In this document: one piece after another, positions 16,689-25,018 of the stretch
Layout: every line of letters begins with the position of its first letter
Numbering within the stretch: position 1 is the stretch's first letter
Source: Halorhabdus tiamatea SARL4B
GTDB taxonomy: Archaea > Halobacteriota > Halobacteria > Halobacteriales > Haloarculaceae
Length of the DNA stretch: 64,000 nt
Assembly (NCBI RefSeq): GCF_000470655.1
Contig: NC_021921.1
Location: 1,674,001-1,738,000 of the forward strand
Reading direction: 5' to 3'
Translations under genes and position numbers: made by a program
Notes under the pieces: generated by a model
What the model was told of the DNA's origin: nothing
The model's input: the letters and a program-made list of their open reading frames with translations, nothing else
The model's database searches: none

Positions 16689-19600
16689 CGGTTTGTCGAA
16701 TTTGTAGAGACTGTGAACAGTTCCTCGATGCTGAATCCTGTGTACGTTGTATTTGTTGGCGGAAGGAATATCCATGTTGAATGTCCACCACTCATCACAC
16801 TCCATTCCTCTTTTGCTTGACCAAATCTATCGTAGACCTGCTCTGTAGTCGAATCTCTCCTTCCGCCACTATACACTTCTGTCCAGCAACAGTCGTCGTC
16901 GGCTTCGCCAGTCCGAAGGTGGTGGCCGATCTCGTGGACGGCAGTCTTCGTGGTGAGAACGCGCAAGCGTTCGCTCCGGTTGAGCGAGAACCGCGAGGGG
17001 ACATCGCTCGGATTGTGCTCGTCAGTAAAGACGGCCAGCCAATGGGTATGCGTGCGATTACCTGAATGCCTGCGGACGCCACCGCCATACCGGGTGAGAG
17101 GACCGGTAGAATCGGGGCCAACGGCCATGTAAACGGCATCAGTTTGATGGAACTCATCGGACAGGTGATAAATATTTGACCTATTCCATGGTGGCGAATG
17201 ATCGTAATAGGTGTGGCTACTCACTGGCCCGATTGTCGTCGTATCGTACCCTTCTAAATCGTCGTTGGTGACAGTATCCATATAGCGATCTTCGACGAAA
17301 TCGATATTTATGCCATACAGCGCGTAGTTATCACTGATTGCTTCTCGCCACTCTTCGGATCGAACTGACTCCGGGACATCCTCGTGATAGTCGACTTCGA
17401 TGCGGACCGTCGGGTCGGGCGTCTCGGCGGCTGACCCGTCGTTCGGATCGGTTCCCCACTGCAACTCGCCGACGTGAACGTTCGAATGGTCCGGCGTCCC
17501 GTCGCCATTGATGTCGGTACTGAGAGCCGAGGGGGCCGCTGAAGCGTTGTGGAAATCAACCTGTTGTTGAACGATTTCGTCGCCAGTGACGCCACCACCG
17601 TTTTGGAGGTTCTCCCGATACAGGATCACGTTATCCGAGTAGTTGACCCCATAGACGCCGATCCAGCCGTCCCAGTAGCCGTCATCGTCCGTGTCAGGAT
17701 CCAATGGATCAGTATCGACCGACTCGTCTCGAGCAAGGGTCTGTCGATTGCCTTCGGTCAGATACCGTGCTTCCTGGCCGTCCGTGAGTCCATCGTCGTC
17801 GGTGTCGGGATCCCACGGATCCGTCCCGGTGGCGATCTCATCGCCGTTCGAGAAGAACGTATCCGAACGCGTCGTCCCATCTAAAGCGATAAATAGCAAC
17901 CGCTCTCTGGCTTCCCGAGGCCCTAATCGATCATCCGATTCGAGGGGGATCGACCCGTTCGTGACGAAATCAAAATCCGCAGTCTTGTCCGTGTACGCCT
18001 CCTCGAGGGGCAACCCGACGTTGTGCTTTGCCGCCGAGGACGAGCCGTACCCGTCCTCGATCAATCGCTCGACACCACCCGCTATTCCATACGTCACGGG
18101 ATCCCGTGGATCCGTATGCGTCTCTTCTTTCTCTTCGGCATCCGTCAGTCCGTCGCCGTCCGTATCTTTCAGCATGGGATTGGACGTGACGGTGATATTA
18201 GCGTCCGGATTCTCCTCGACACTGCCGGCCCACCGGTAGGGCTGGCCGCTCTCGTTGATCACCGAGATGTTCCAGCCGTCGGCCTCCGAGTTGTTGTCCA
18301 GAGAGACTTCCTCGTGATCCTCGAGACCATCACCGTCCGAATCGGCGAGCGTCGGATTGGATCGTAGCTCGAAGTACGAGACGATGTACTCGTGCTCGAG
18401 GTCGTTGACGACGAAGTCGATCGGGTATTCTCTGTACTCCTCGGCCTCTTCGCCGTCCGCGAGTTCGTCGCCGTCAGTGTGCTTGTCGGTCGCATTGGTC
18501 GGAAGCCGGCGGAGATCCGAGCCAGTGTGACCAATCGGCAGTCCGTTTTCTTCGAGGACATCCGGCAGTCCGTCGCCGTCGGTGTCTTTCGGCTCGACCT
18601 CTTCGGCGACCCGCGAGAAGACGTTCGGCAAGTCCGAGGCGTCGTCGACGTAATTGTACGTCCCATTGGTGATCGATGCGATATCCGAGAGTTTGTTCCC
18701 GTCGGCACCGCCGAACCCAATCGTGTGGATCGTGATATTCCGGTCGGCAGCCGTCCGTGCCTGAGCCCGGCCGCCCGAGCCCTGGCCGTCGGTCAACAGG
18801 ATCGCGACCTTCGCTCGCGTGTTGTTGCTCGCACTCGCGAAGTGCTGGTTTGCCCGCGCGACGCCCGCGCCAATGTTCGTTCCACCGGCGGCGTCGAGGT
18901 TCTCGATCGTGACGTTGACCGCCCCGAAGTCCGTCGTCAACTGTTGGGCAACGTGGGCGTCGCCGTCGAAGTCAACGACGCCCGCCCGGTCGCCTGGAAC
19001 GAGTGCGCCGACGAACTCTTTGGCCGCTTGCTTACGGAATTCCTGGGGATCGTTCCAGCCCATCGATCCTGAGGAGTCGATGATGAACTGGACGTCCACG
19101 GACTGGATCGTCTCCTCGCCGCCCGTCCCGTTCGACGGTCGCTCGGCGGTGACGTCGGTCGCCCAGTTCGAAATCGAGAAGACGGCAAAGGTCGAGAAGT
19201 GCTCTGTTTCGGCCGTCACTGTGTTGTTCTCGGCGTCGATCGTCGAGTTGATCGGGACGTAGAGTTGTTTCTCGGGGTCGTACGTGACGACTGCCAGATC
19301 CGACTCGTTGCTTGCGGCCGGCAGCGAATCGTCGTAGGAGATGGTGACGTTCGCCGATTCGAAGTCCTCCGTGGATTCGATCTCGACGATCTCCGAGACA
19401 CTCATGTTCTCGACGCGGTCGCCCCCTGCGAAGCGCTCGGTCTCCTCGCCGACGGACACACCACCAGCCACGTTCCCCTCGCCAGTCAACTCGACATCGA
19501 CGCCCAGACTCTCGTTGCCCGCCGTCGTCGTATACGTCTCGTTGCCGTCTTCGATACCGTCGTCGTCGGTGTCCGGATCGAGCGGATCCGTCTCGAACGG

Positions 19601-21118
19601 GTCGGTCGGTTCGACGCCATCGTCGAGGCCGTCGTCGTCAGTGTCGGCCTGCCACGGATCCGTCCCGTTGGCGAGTTCCTGGGGATCAGTCAGCCCGTCA
19701 CCGTCGATGTCGGCATACTGGGGCGACGTCTCAGCGTCGTATTCCTCGGCGTTGGTCAAGCCATCGCCGTCGAGGTCCTCCTCGCCGTCAGGTGTACCGT
19801 CATCTGTGTCGGCGTCGAGTGGATCCGTCCCGATCACGAACTCCTCGAAGCCATCAGGTAGATCGTCACCGTCTGTATCAGCTTCGAGTGGATCCGTCCC
19901 GAGTTCCCGTTCTCGGATCGTCGACAACCCATCTCCGTCGAAGTCCTCGTTGCCGTCGGTCGTGCCATTGTTGGCCTCGTTCACCTCGGTCGACGGTGCA
20001 TCGCTATCGGGATCCAGCGGATCCGTGCCCGTTACGTTCGCTTCGTAGGTGTCCGGGAGGCCATCACCGTCCAGGCGAAGCACCACCCTGCTCGCCTGGC
20101 TCTGCCCGGATGACGCATCACTGTTGCCGTTGTTTCTCTTCTTCTTGCCCTTCTGCTTGCCGTTGTTCGACTGCTGACCGTCGTCACTTTCGACAGCAGT
20201 GATTTCGATCGTGTTTACACGCTCGGAGAGGTTGATCGTTTTCGCGAAGGTTCCGTTGGCGTAGCCACGGCGAAGTGGGAGGTCGACTGTGCGGTCTTCG
20301 TTGACCGTCGCGGTCACGTTCACGGCGTCCAGCCCGGTCGGGTTCGTCACATTCCCAACCAACGTATACTGTGCCCGCTCGCTTCCATTGCGGATCGGAT
20401 CCGCTCGCCGGGTGAGCGTCACCTCCGGACCGACCTCGCCATCGATCATTCGCAAGACAGTGTGGGCCTGGTTGACCGCCTGGCCGTACGTCCGGACGGC
20501 CCGTGCGGTCGTCCGAATCGACTGCGCGCCCGATTGCTCGCCAGCGCGATCGCGGATCCGCTCGGCGCGGGCGAGTTGCCGCCGAGCATTGTCGATGTGC
20601 GCTTCGACACTGTTGGTCTTTCCTGGGCCGAGGTCCGTTTCAGTCGCTGCGAAGGCATACTCGGCATCGCGGATGACTTGCCGAGCCGAGCGGTTGTCTG
20701 CTGTCGTCACTAATTCGACGATCTGGTCGAGTCGCTTGCTCTGATTCGTCCCGTCGAAGTCAGTCAGCGCTCGGAGCACTTCTGCATCGCGAATGAACGC
20801 GTGCTGGTCACCGATCCGTGTCGGATCCTGGTAAAACGCAAAGGAATCGTTCAGTCGCGAGCGAGCCCGTTCCTTAGCCGACTCGAGTTGGTTCGACGAG
20901 GCCGAGAAGTTCTCGATTCGCTCCATGGCCTGGGCTTTCAATATCACCGGCGGCCCGTCGGTCGGCTCCTCGAGCGCTGTCTCTCCATCCGACGGCGCAT
21001 TCCCGGCGTTCTGTGCGGCCGTGTCGGCAGCCACTACTCCCGCCGGTAGCATCGAGATGACCATCAAAAGCGATGCGACGATTGCGAATAGTTGCCCCCA
21101 TCCACCATTTAAGGACAT
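16685..21118 (-). CDS. Secreted TSP3-repeat/VWA protein with C-terminal metalloprotease-like domain
   Basis: 1477 residues. Order: signal peptide (about 1-31), helical region (60-230), calcium-binding TSP3-type DxDxDG repeats (about 349-525), a beta-rich segment (540-650), a VWA domain (about 673-840) with MIDAS residues DSSGS (681-685), T747 and D777, more TSP3 repeats (845-1150), then a 327-residue metalloprotease-like domain with HEIGHHLRTGEADD (1395-1408), EVYSGG and EWSVM. The Ca-binding rod and VWA suggest surface attachment or delivery. The start at 21118 is preferred over 21172 because a TATA-like TTATTTTAA lies about 26 bp upstream. Bases encoding the C-terminal domain are visibly AT-richer than those encoding the rest. 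Confidence 0.88.
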   Translation of the reverse strand: MSLNGGWGQLFAIVASLLMVISMLPAGVVAADTAAQNAGNAPSDGETALEEPTDGPPVILKAQAMERIENFSASSNQLESAKERARSRLNDSFAFYQDPTRIGDQHAFIRDAEVLRALTDFDGTNQSKRLDQIVELVTTADNRSARQVIRDAEYAFAATETDLGPGKTNSVEAHIDNARRQLARAERIRDRAGEQSGAQSIRTTARAVRTYGQAVNQAHTVLRMIDGEVGPEVTLTRRADPIRNGSERAQYTLVGNVTNPTGLDAVNVTATVNEDRTVDLPLRRGYANGTFAKTINLSERVNTIEITAVESDDGQQSNNGKQKGKKKRNNGNSDASSGQSQASRVVLRLDGDGLPDTYEANVTGTDPLDPDSDAPSTEVNEANNGTTDGNEDFDGDGLSTIRERELGTDPLEADTDGDDLPDGFEEFVIGTDPLDADTDDGTPDGEEDLDGDGLTNAEEYDAETSPQYADIDGDGLTDPQELANGTDPWQADTDDDGLDDGVEPTDPFETDPLDPDTDDDGIEDGNETYTTTAGNESLGVDVELTGEGNVAGGVSVGEETERFAGGDRVENMSVSEIVEIESTEDFESANVTISYDDSLPAASNESDLAVVTYDPEKQLYVPINSTIDAENNTVTAETEHFSTFAVFSISNWATDVTAERPSNGTGGEETIQSVDVQFIIDSSGSMGWNDPQEFRKQAAKEFVGALVPGDRAGVVDFDGDAHVAQQLTTDFGAVNVTIENLDAAGGTNIGAGVARANQHFASASNNTRAKVAILLTDGQGSGGRAQARTAADRNITIHTIGFGGADGNKLSDIASITNGTYNYVDDASDLPNVFSRVAEEVEPKDTDGDGLPDVLEENGLPIGHTGSDLRRLPTNATDKHTDGDELADGEEAEEYREYPIDFVVNDLEHEYIVSYFELRSNPTLADSDGDGLEDHEEVSLDNNSEADGWNISVINESGQPYRWAGSVEENPDANITVTSNPMLKDTDGDGLTDAEEKEETHTDPRDPVTYGIAGGVERLIEDGYGSSSAAKHNVGLPLEEAYTDKTADFDFVTNGSIPLESDDRLGPREARERLLFIALDGTTRSDTFFSNGDEIATGTDPWDPDTDDDGLTDGQEARYLTEGNRQTLARDESVDTDPLDPDTDDDGYWDGWIGVYGVNYSDNVILYRENLQNGGGVTGDEIVQQQVDFHNASAAPSALSTDINGDGTPDHSNVHVGELQWGTDPNDGSAAETPDPTVRIEVDYHEDVPESVRSEEWREAISDNYALYGINIDFVEDRYMDTVTNDDLEGYDTTTIGPVSSHTYYDHSPPWNRSNIYHLSDEFHQTDAVYMAVGPDSTGPLTRYGGGVRRHSGNRTHTHWLAVFTDEHNPSDVPSRFSLNRSERLRVLTTKTAVHEIGHHLRTGEADDDCCWTEVYSGGRRDSTTEQVYDRFGQAKEEWSVMSGGHSTWIFLPPTNTTYTGFSIEELFTVSTNSTNR

Positions 21119-21142
21119 ATCTGCTGGAATTGCATACCGGGT

Positions 21143-21151
21143 TAAAATAAT
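21143..21151 (-). promoter_or_regulatory. TATA box of the 1477-residue secreted protein gene
   Basis: On the minus strand the sequence reads ATTATTTTA, centred about 29 bp upstream of ATG 21118, predicting a leaderless transcript. No other good promoter is seen inside the downstream cassette array, so this may drive the whole array. Confidence 0.45.
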
Positions 21152-21455
21152 TTCTGGTAGATAACTTTCCACATTGATACCTACGACGCGATCACTGTCA
21201 ATTACGACAGCATCACGTCGCCACGCCTGTTGGACAAACTCGGCTGCCGTCGTGCTTCAAAAGTGACTGACAAGCAGGAACTCGTAGGGGCCAAAATGCG
21301 GAATCTCTCCTGATCAGGCGGATCGGGACGCTGTCTCTGCACGTGGCCCCTCCATCACAGGGTATGAAATAACGCCCGGGGTATCGTTCCGACGACGCCC
21401 GGTGGTCCAACGGTGACTCGTGGAAAGCCGACAGTCCGGGGCCCATAGCGAGTCC
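21152..21455. other. Intergenic region upstream of the TrmB-like gene
   Basis: No gene is supported in this roughly 300-bp stretch. Open frames on both strands are Arg/Ser-rich shadows. At 21459-21467, just beyond it, ACCCTTATTT resembles a TATA box for the gene starting at 21492. Confidence 0.4.
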
Positions 21456-21491
21456 CGACCCTTATTTGTCCGTCGGCGCGAACGCCGACCC

Positions 21492-22358
21492 ATGACCGAC
21501 GACACCGCCGAGGATCTCGGGGAGACCCTGGACCTGCGGGAGTACGAATCCACGGCACTGACCCAGTTGCTCACGCTCGGCCGGACGACCGCGCCGAACC
21601 TCGCCGAGGCGACGGGGATCCCACGCGCCCGGATCTACGACGTGCTCGAGACGCTGTCGAACGCCGGCTACGTCAAGGTGATCCCGGGGCGACCCAAGGA
21701 GTACGAGGCCAAACACCCCGAGACGATCCTCGAGCGGGCGATCGAGAACCGCCGACAGTCCTTCGAATCGGCCCGGGCCGAGATCGACTCGTTTCGCGAC
21801 CGGTTCGTCACCGAGTTCGGGCCCGTCTACGAGCGGGCGGGCGAGGACGTCACCCCCACTGAGGACCTGTTTCACGTCGTCGACGTCGGCGAGGCGAGCG
21901 AGACCGAGACCCGACGACTCTACGGTGCGGCCGACGACGGGATCGACGTCATCACGAAGAGCTTTGCGTACTTCGAGTCGGTCCGCCCGGCGTTCGAAGC
22001 TGCTTACGATCGCGGCGTCCCGATCCGGGTCTTACTCCTCGATCCCGAGCATCTCTCGGCCGAGAACCGCCCCGTCCAGGCCGACATGATCGAGCGCCTC
22101 CGGGCGGACTTCCCGGACGTCGAGTTGCGCTACAGCGAGAAGCTCCTGCCCTGGCGCGGGACGATTGTCGACCCGAGCATGGACTACGAGACCGGTGAGG
22201 CGATCATGCTGGTCGAGGAGAAGGACGTTCCGCTGTCGATGCGACAGGCCGCCGTCACCGAGAACGGCTCCTTTGTCGCCGGGCTGGGCCGGTACTTCGA
22301 GTTGATCTGGGAGTACGACAGCCGGCCGGTGAGTGACGAGACAGACGGTTCGATCTGA
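21492..22358 (+). CDS. TrmB family transcriptional regulator
   Basis: 288 residues. The N-terminal winged-helix domain (about 15-95) has ESTALTQLLTLGRTTAPNLAEA, GIPRARIYDVLETLSNAGYV and IPGRPKEYEA, the hallmark of TrmB/Sugar-specific regulators. The C-terminal half (about 120-280) is the ligand-sensing, PLD-like domain, with ITKSFAYFESVRPAFEAAYDRG and the segment before the C-terminus WEYDSRP. ATG 21492 is chosen over an in-frame start 24 codons upstream because a TATA box at 21459-21467 predicts a leaderless message there. It precedes hemL by 72 bp; a regulatory link with heme synthesis is possible but unproven. Confidence 0.9.
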   Translation: MTDDTAEDLGETLDLREYESTALTQLLTLGRTTAPNLAEATGIPRARIYDVLETLSNAGYVKVIPGRPKEYEAKHPETILERAIENRRQSFESARAEIDSFRDRFVTEFGPVYERAGEDVTPTEDLFHVVDVGEASETETRRLYGAADDGIDVITKSFAYFESVRPAFEAAYDRGVPIRVLLLDPEHLSAENRPVQADMIERLRADFPDVELRYSEKLLPWRGTIVDPSMDYETGEAIMLVEEKDVPLSMRQAAVTENGSFVAGLGRYFELIWEYDSRPVSDETDGSI

Positions 22359-22430
22359 ACCGACGGCCCAAGGGTCGCCACGTCCCACAGAATCCACACC
22401 TACTTTTCTCCCCGGCGGCAACGACCGGCC

Positions 22431-23765
22431 ATGAACCACGAGCGCTCCCGCGAGCTGTACGATCGCGCGCTATCGGTCGCCCCGGGCGGGGTCAACTCCT
22501 CCGTGCGGGCGATTCAACCGTATCCCTTCTTCGTCGAGAAGGGCGACGGCGGCCACGTCATCGACGCCGACGGCAACCGCTATCTGGACTTCGTGATGGG
22601 TTACGGGCCGCTCCTGCTCGGCCACGACCTGCCCGAACAGGTCCAGTCAGCGATCCAGCAGCGCGCCGCCGAGGGGCCGATGTACGGCGCGCCCACCGAG
22701 GTCGAGGTCGAACTCGCGGAGTTCGTCGCCCGCCACGTCCCGAGCGTCGAGATGGTTCGGTTCGTCAATTCGGGGACGGAGGCGACCGTCTCGGCCGTTC
22801 GCCTCGCTCGCGGGTACACCGGCCGGGACAAGATCGTCATCATGCAGGGCTCCTATCACGGCGCGCAGGAATCCACCCTCGTCGAGGGCGAGGGGACGCA
22901 CACGAGCCCGTCGAGTCCCGGCATTCCCGAGAGCTTCGCCGAGCATACGATCACCGTCCCGTTCAACGACGAAGAATACGTCGAGGCCGTCTTCGAAGAA
23001 CACGGCGACGAGATTGCGGCCGTCCTGACGGAGCCGATCCTCGGCAACCACGGCATCGTCCACCCCGTCGAGGGGTACCACGACACGCTGCGGGACCTCT
23101 GTGACGACTACGGCTCCCTCCTGATTTTCGACGAGGTGATCACCGGCTTCCGGGTCGGCGGTCCCCAGTGCGCCCAGGGCAAGTTCGGCATCGAACCCGA
23201 CGTGACCACGTTCGGGAAGATCGTCGGCGGCGGGTTCCCGGTCGGTGCGATCGGTGGGAGAAGCGAGATCATCGAGCAGTTCACGCCCGCGGGCGAGGTC
23301 TTCCAGTCGGGCACCTTCTCGGGTCACCCGGTGACGATGGCCGCCGGCCTGGAGACGCTCCGGTACGCCGCCGAGAACGACGTCTGGGCGCAGGTGAACG
23401 ATCTGGGAGCGCAAATGCGCGAGGGGCTGACCGACATCGTCGCGAATCGCGCCCCCGAGTACACCGTCGTCGGGTCGGACTCGATGTTCAAGGTGATCTT
23501 CACCCGCGACGGGGCGAGCGGCGAGAACCACTGTGGATCGGGGTGTCGCCAGCGCGAGTCCTGTCCGAGCTACGACGCCTGTCCGAAGAACGGGGCCGAC
23601 GTGGATCGGGCCGAGACCGAGCGCTGGGAACGGCTGTTCTGGCCGGCGATGAAGGAGGAGGGCGTGTTCCTGACGCCCAACCAGTTCGAATCGCAGTTCG
23701 TCTCGGCGGCTCACACCGAGGAAGACATCGAGGAAGCGTTGGAAGCGTACAAGGAAGCGCTGTAG
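22431..23765 (+). CDS. hemL: glutamate-1-semialdehyde 2,1-aminomutase
   Basis: A 444-residue PLP-dependent class III aminotransferase that converts glutamate-1-semialdehyde to 5-aminolevulinate, the committed tetrapyrrole precursor. Motifs: [22 protein letters not shown] at the start, [17 protein letters not shown] (about 107-123), the [10 protein letters not shown] cofactor segment (about 234-243) and the PLP lysine in [18 protein letters not shown] (about 260-277). A Cys-rich insert [17 protein letters not shown] lies around residues 366-382, a feature I recall from halophile HemL but not from most bacterial enzymes. Confidence 0.96.
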   Translation: MNHERSRELYDRALSVAPGGVNSSVRAIQPYPFFVEKGDGGHVIDADGNRYLDFVMGYGPLLLGHDLPEQVQSAIQQRAAEGPMYGAPTEVEVELAEFVARHVPSVEMVRFVNSGTEATVSAVRLARGYTGRDKIVIMQGSYHGAQESTLVEGEGTHTSPSSPGIPESFAEHTITVPFNDEEYVEAVFEEHGDEIAAVLTEPILGNHGIVHPVEGYHDTLRDLCDDYGSLLIFDEVITGFRVGGPQCAQGKFGIEPDVTTFGKIVGGGFPVGAIGGRSEIIEQFTPAGEVFQSGTFSGHPVTMAAGLETLRYAAENDVWAQVNDLGAQMREGLTDIVANRAPEYTVVGSDSMFKVIFTRDGASGENHCGSGCRQRESCPSYDACPKNGADVDRAETERWERLFWPAMKEEGVFLTPNQFESQFVSAAHTEEDIEEALEAYKEAL

Positions 23766-23859
23766 CGCGGCGTCTCCTTCCTCAAGCCCCGCCGTCATCG
23801 AGTCGTCGTTCGTCGCAATAGAACGGACGATTCAGTTCCGTCTGATTCACGATGGTGCA

Positions 23860-24102
23860 ATGGAGGCCTCCGAAGTAATCAGCAGTCACCGGCGACTGTA
23901 CCAGCGGGGTGCCGAGGTCGGACTCTACGACGAAGCGTGTGGGGAGCGCCTCGCCGAACTGTGGACCCAGAACCGGACAAAGACCTACTATCGGCTCGGA
24001 GTTGCCACCGAAGCACAAGCAAAGACGATGCACGATCTTGCCACCGCGATTCATAACGAGCTCGTCAATGCGAGTCGAGTCCAACACGAGTGTCTCTGTT
24101 AA
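23860..24102 (+). CDS. hypothetical protein, 80 aa
   Basis: Short soluble protein beginning MEASEVISSHRRLYQRGAEV and ending VQHECLC. The sequence ALATAIHNELV-like C-terminal helix is mildly acidic with three Cys (one mid-protein, two at the end). No family recognised. It lies just after hemL on the same strand at the edge of an IS-rich patch. Codon use resembles neighbours, which supports a real gene, but this is uncertain. Confidence 0.5.
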   Translation: MEASEVISSHRRLYQRGAEVGLYDEACGERLAELWTQNRTKTYYRLGVATEAQAKTMHDLATAIHNELVNASRVQHECLC

Positions 24103-24306
24103 TCGATGTTCTCCGCAAGCTCTTGCCGAAAATAGTGACACAGCAGTATCTGTTTCAGAGTTGGTAGGCATAGCCGTGAAAGATACAGAGGATGAAGTCA
24201 GCATTGGTCTCTGTTTGTTTTGATTGGTGACACTGAATCAGTCGCTCACTGCGAGAATAAGTGAAGCTCCGAAAAACTCTTAAGCCAGAAAGTACTTTGA
24301 TTCGAT

Positions 24307-24522
24307 ATGCCTCCCTCCGTATCCAATACAGAAAAATTGGTGTCATCACTTCATCGTGGTATTTTGGGGCTGTTACTCGGAATGTTCGGCTTGCTCGGTG
24401 TCGGTCTGGCGAAGAAACTCCTGATGGGTGACTACCTTCTTGGTACTGTGGGTGTGGTTCTTGCACTCGGGGCAGGTTACTGGATACTCTCGCTTTTTCA
24501 GGAAGGACTTCGTGAGCGATGA
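24307..24522 (+). CDS. small two-helix membrane protein, 71 aa
   Basis: Begins MPPSVSNTEKLVSSLHRGIL and contains two hydrophobic spans, GLLLGMFGLLGVGLAKKLL (about 20-38) and LLGTVGVVLALGAGYWILSL (about 44-63), ending QEGLRER. A TATA-like ACTCTTAAGC at about 24277-24286 is placed for a leaderless transcript starting at this ATG, which supports the gene. Function unknown. Confidence 0.6.
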   Translation: MPPSVSNTEKLVSSLHRGILGLLLGMFGLLGVGLAKKLLMGDYLLGTVGVVLALGAGYWILSLFQEGLRER

Positions 24523-24710
24523 GTGCGCGCGCTCTATTCACCGCTGCGAGTTCTGACAGTCTTCATAGACGACAATTCACGGTGTACAACACTCAGAGGG
24601 TCAGTTTAGCAAAAGAAGACGAGTTAATTCATGAATTCAAAAACCAACAAATTTCTAATGCTGCCTCTGTCCAGTCATGATTGGTTATTTTCCATTTTCC
24701 TATCAAGCGT

Positions 24711-24854
24711 TCAATTAATCCTCGACCGCGAGTCTTCTCGACGATCAAGCGTACGCTCGGCGACGCCGTGCGTGCGCGAGCGTGGTTTCGTGAGTTCCGT
24801 GAAATTGTCCTGAACTGTGTTTTTCATAACATCAAACGAGCAGTGACACCATGA
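24711..24854 (+). pseudogene. IS5-like transposase C-terminal remnant
   Basis: One frame reads PRVFSTIKRTLGDAVRARAW followed by FREFREIVLNCVFHNIKRAV and a stop at 24852-24854. This closely matches the C-terminal end of haloarchaeal IS5-group transposases (KRTLGDAVRAR, FREFREIVL, NIKRAV). The upstream catalytic region is missing, so this is a leftover of a deleted insertion sequence. Confidence 0.8.
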
Positions 24855-24875
24855 AATTACGTCACGTCCGGCGAT

Positions 24876-25018
24876 TCACCACGGCCGTTCGGTCGCAAAC
24901 CGACAGATAAGTTCAAACGTCGCCTCGATATCCTGTCGATAGTCATCGACATCAATGCCGTCGGTTTCGGGGTAAACCATCCTTACAAATTGAAAACCGG
25001 CTCGTCTGGTGAACTATC
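24876..25018 (-). pseudogene. 3' remnant of a disrupted gene beside the ISH3-type element
   Basis: A minus-strand frame reads FTRRAGFQFVRMVYPETDGI then DVDDYRQDIEATFELICRFA and ends TERPW at 24876. The acidic composition looks like a genuine halophile protein end. It abuts the inverted repeat of the ISH3-type element at 25019. It may be the tail of the reading frame broken at the other end of the element (26398-26673), but no target duplication proves this. Confidence 0.4.

Noticed and set aside
24155-24541. 128-aa minus-strand gene opposite the small membrane protein
   Set aside because: Basic, low-complexity translation in the shadow of the better supported 71-aa membrane protein, which has its own TATA box.
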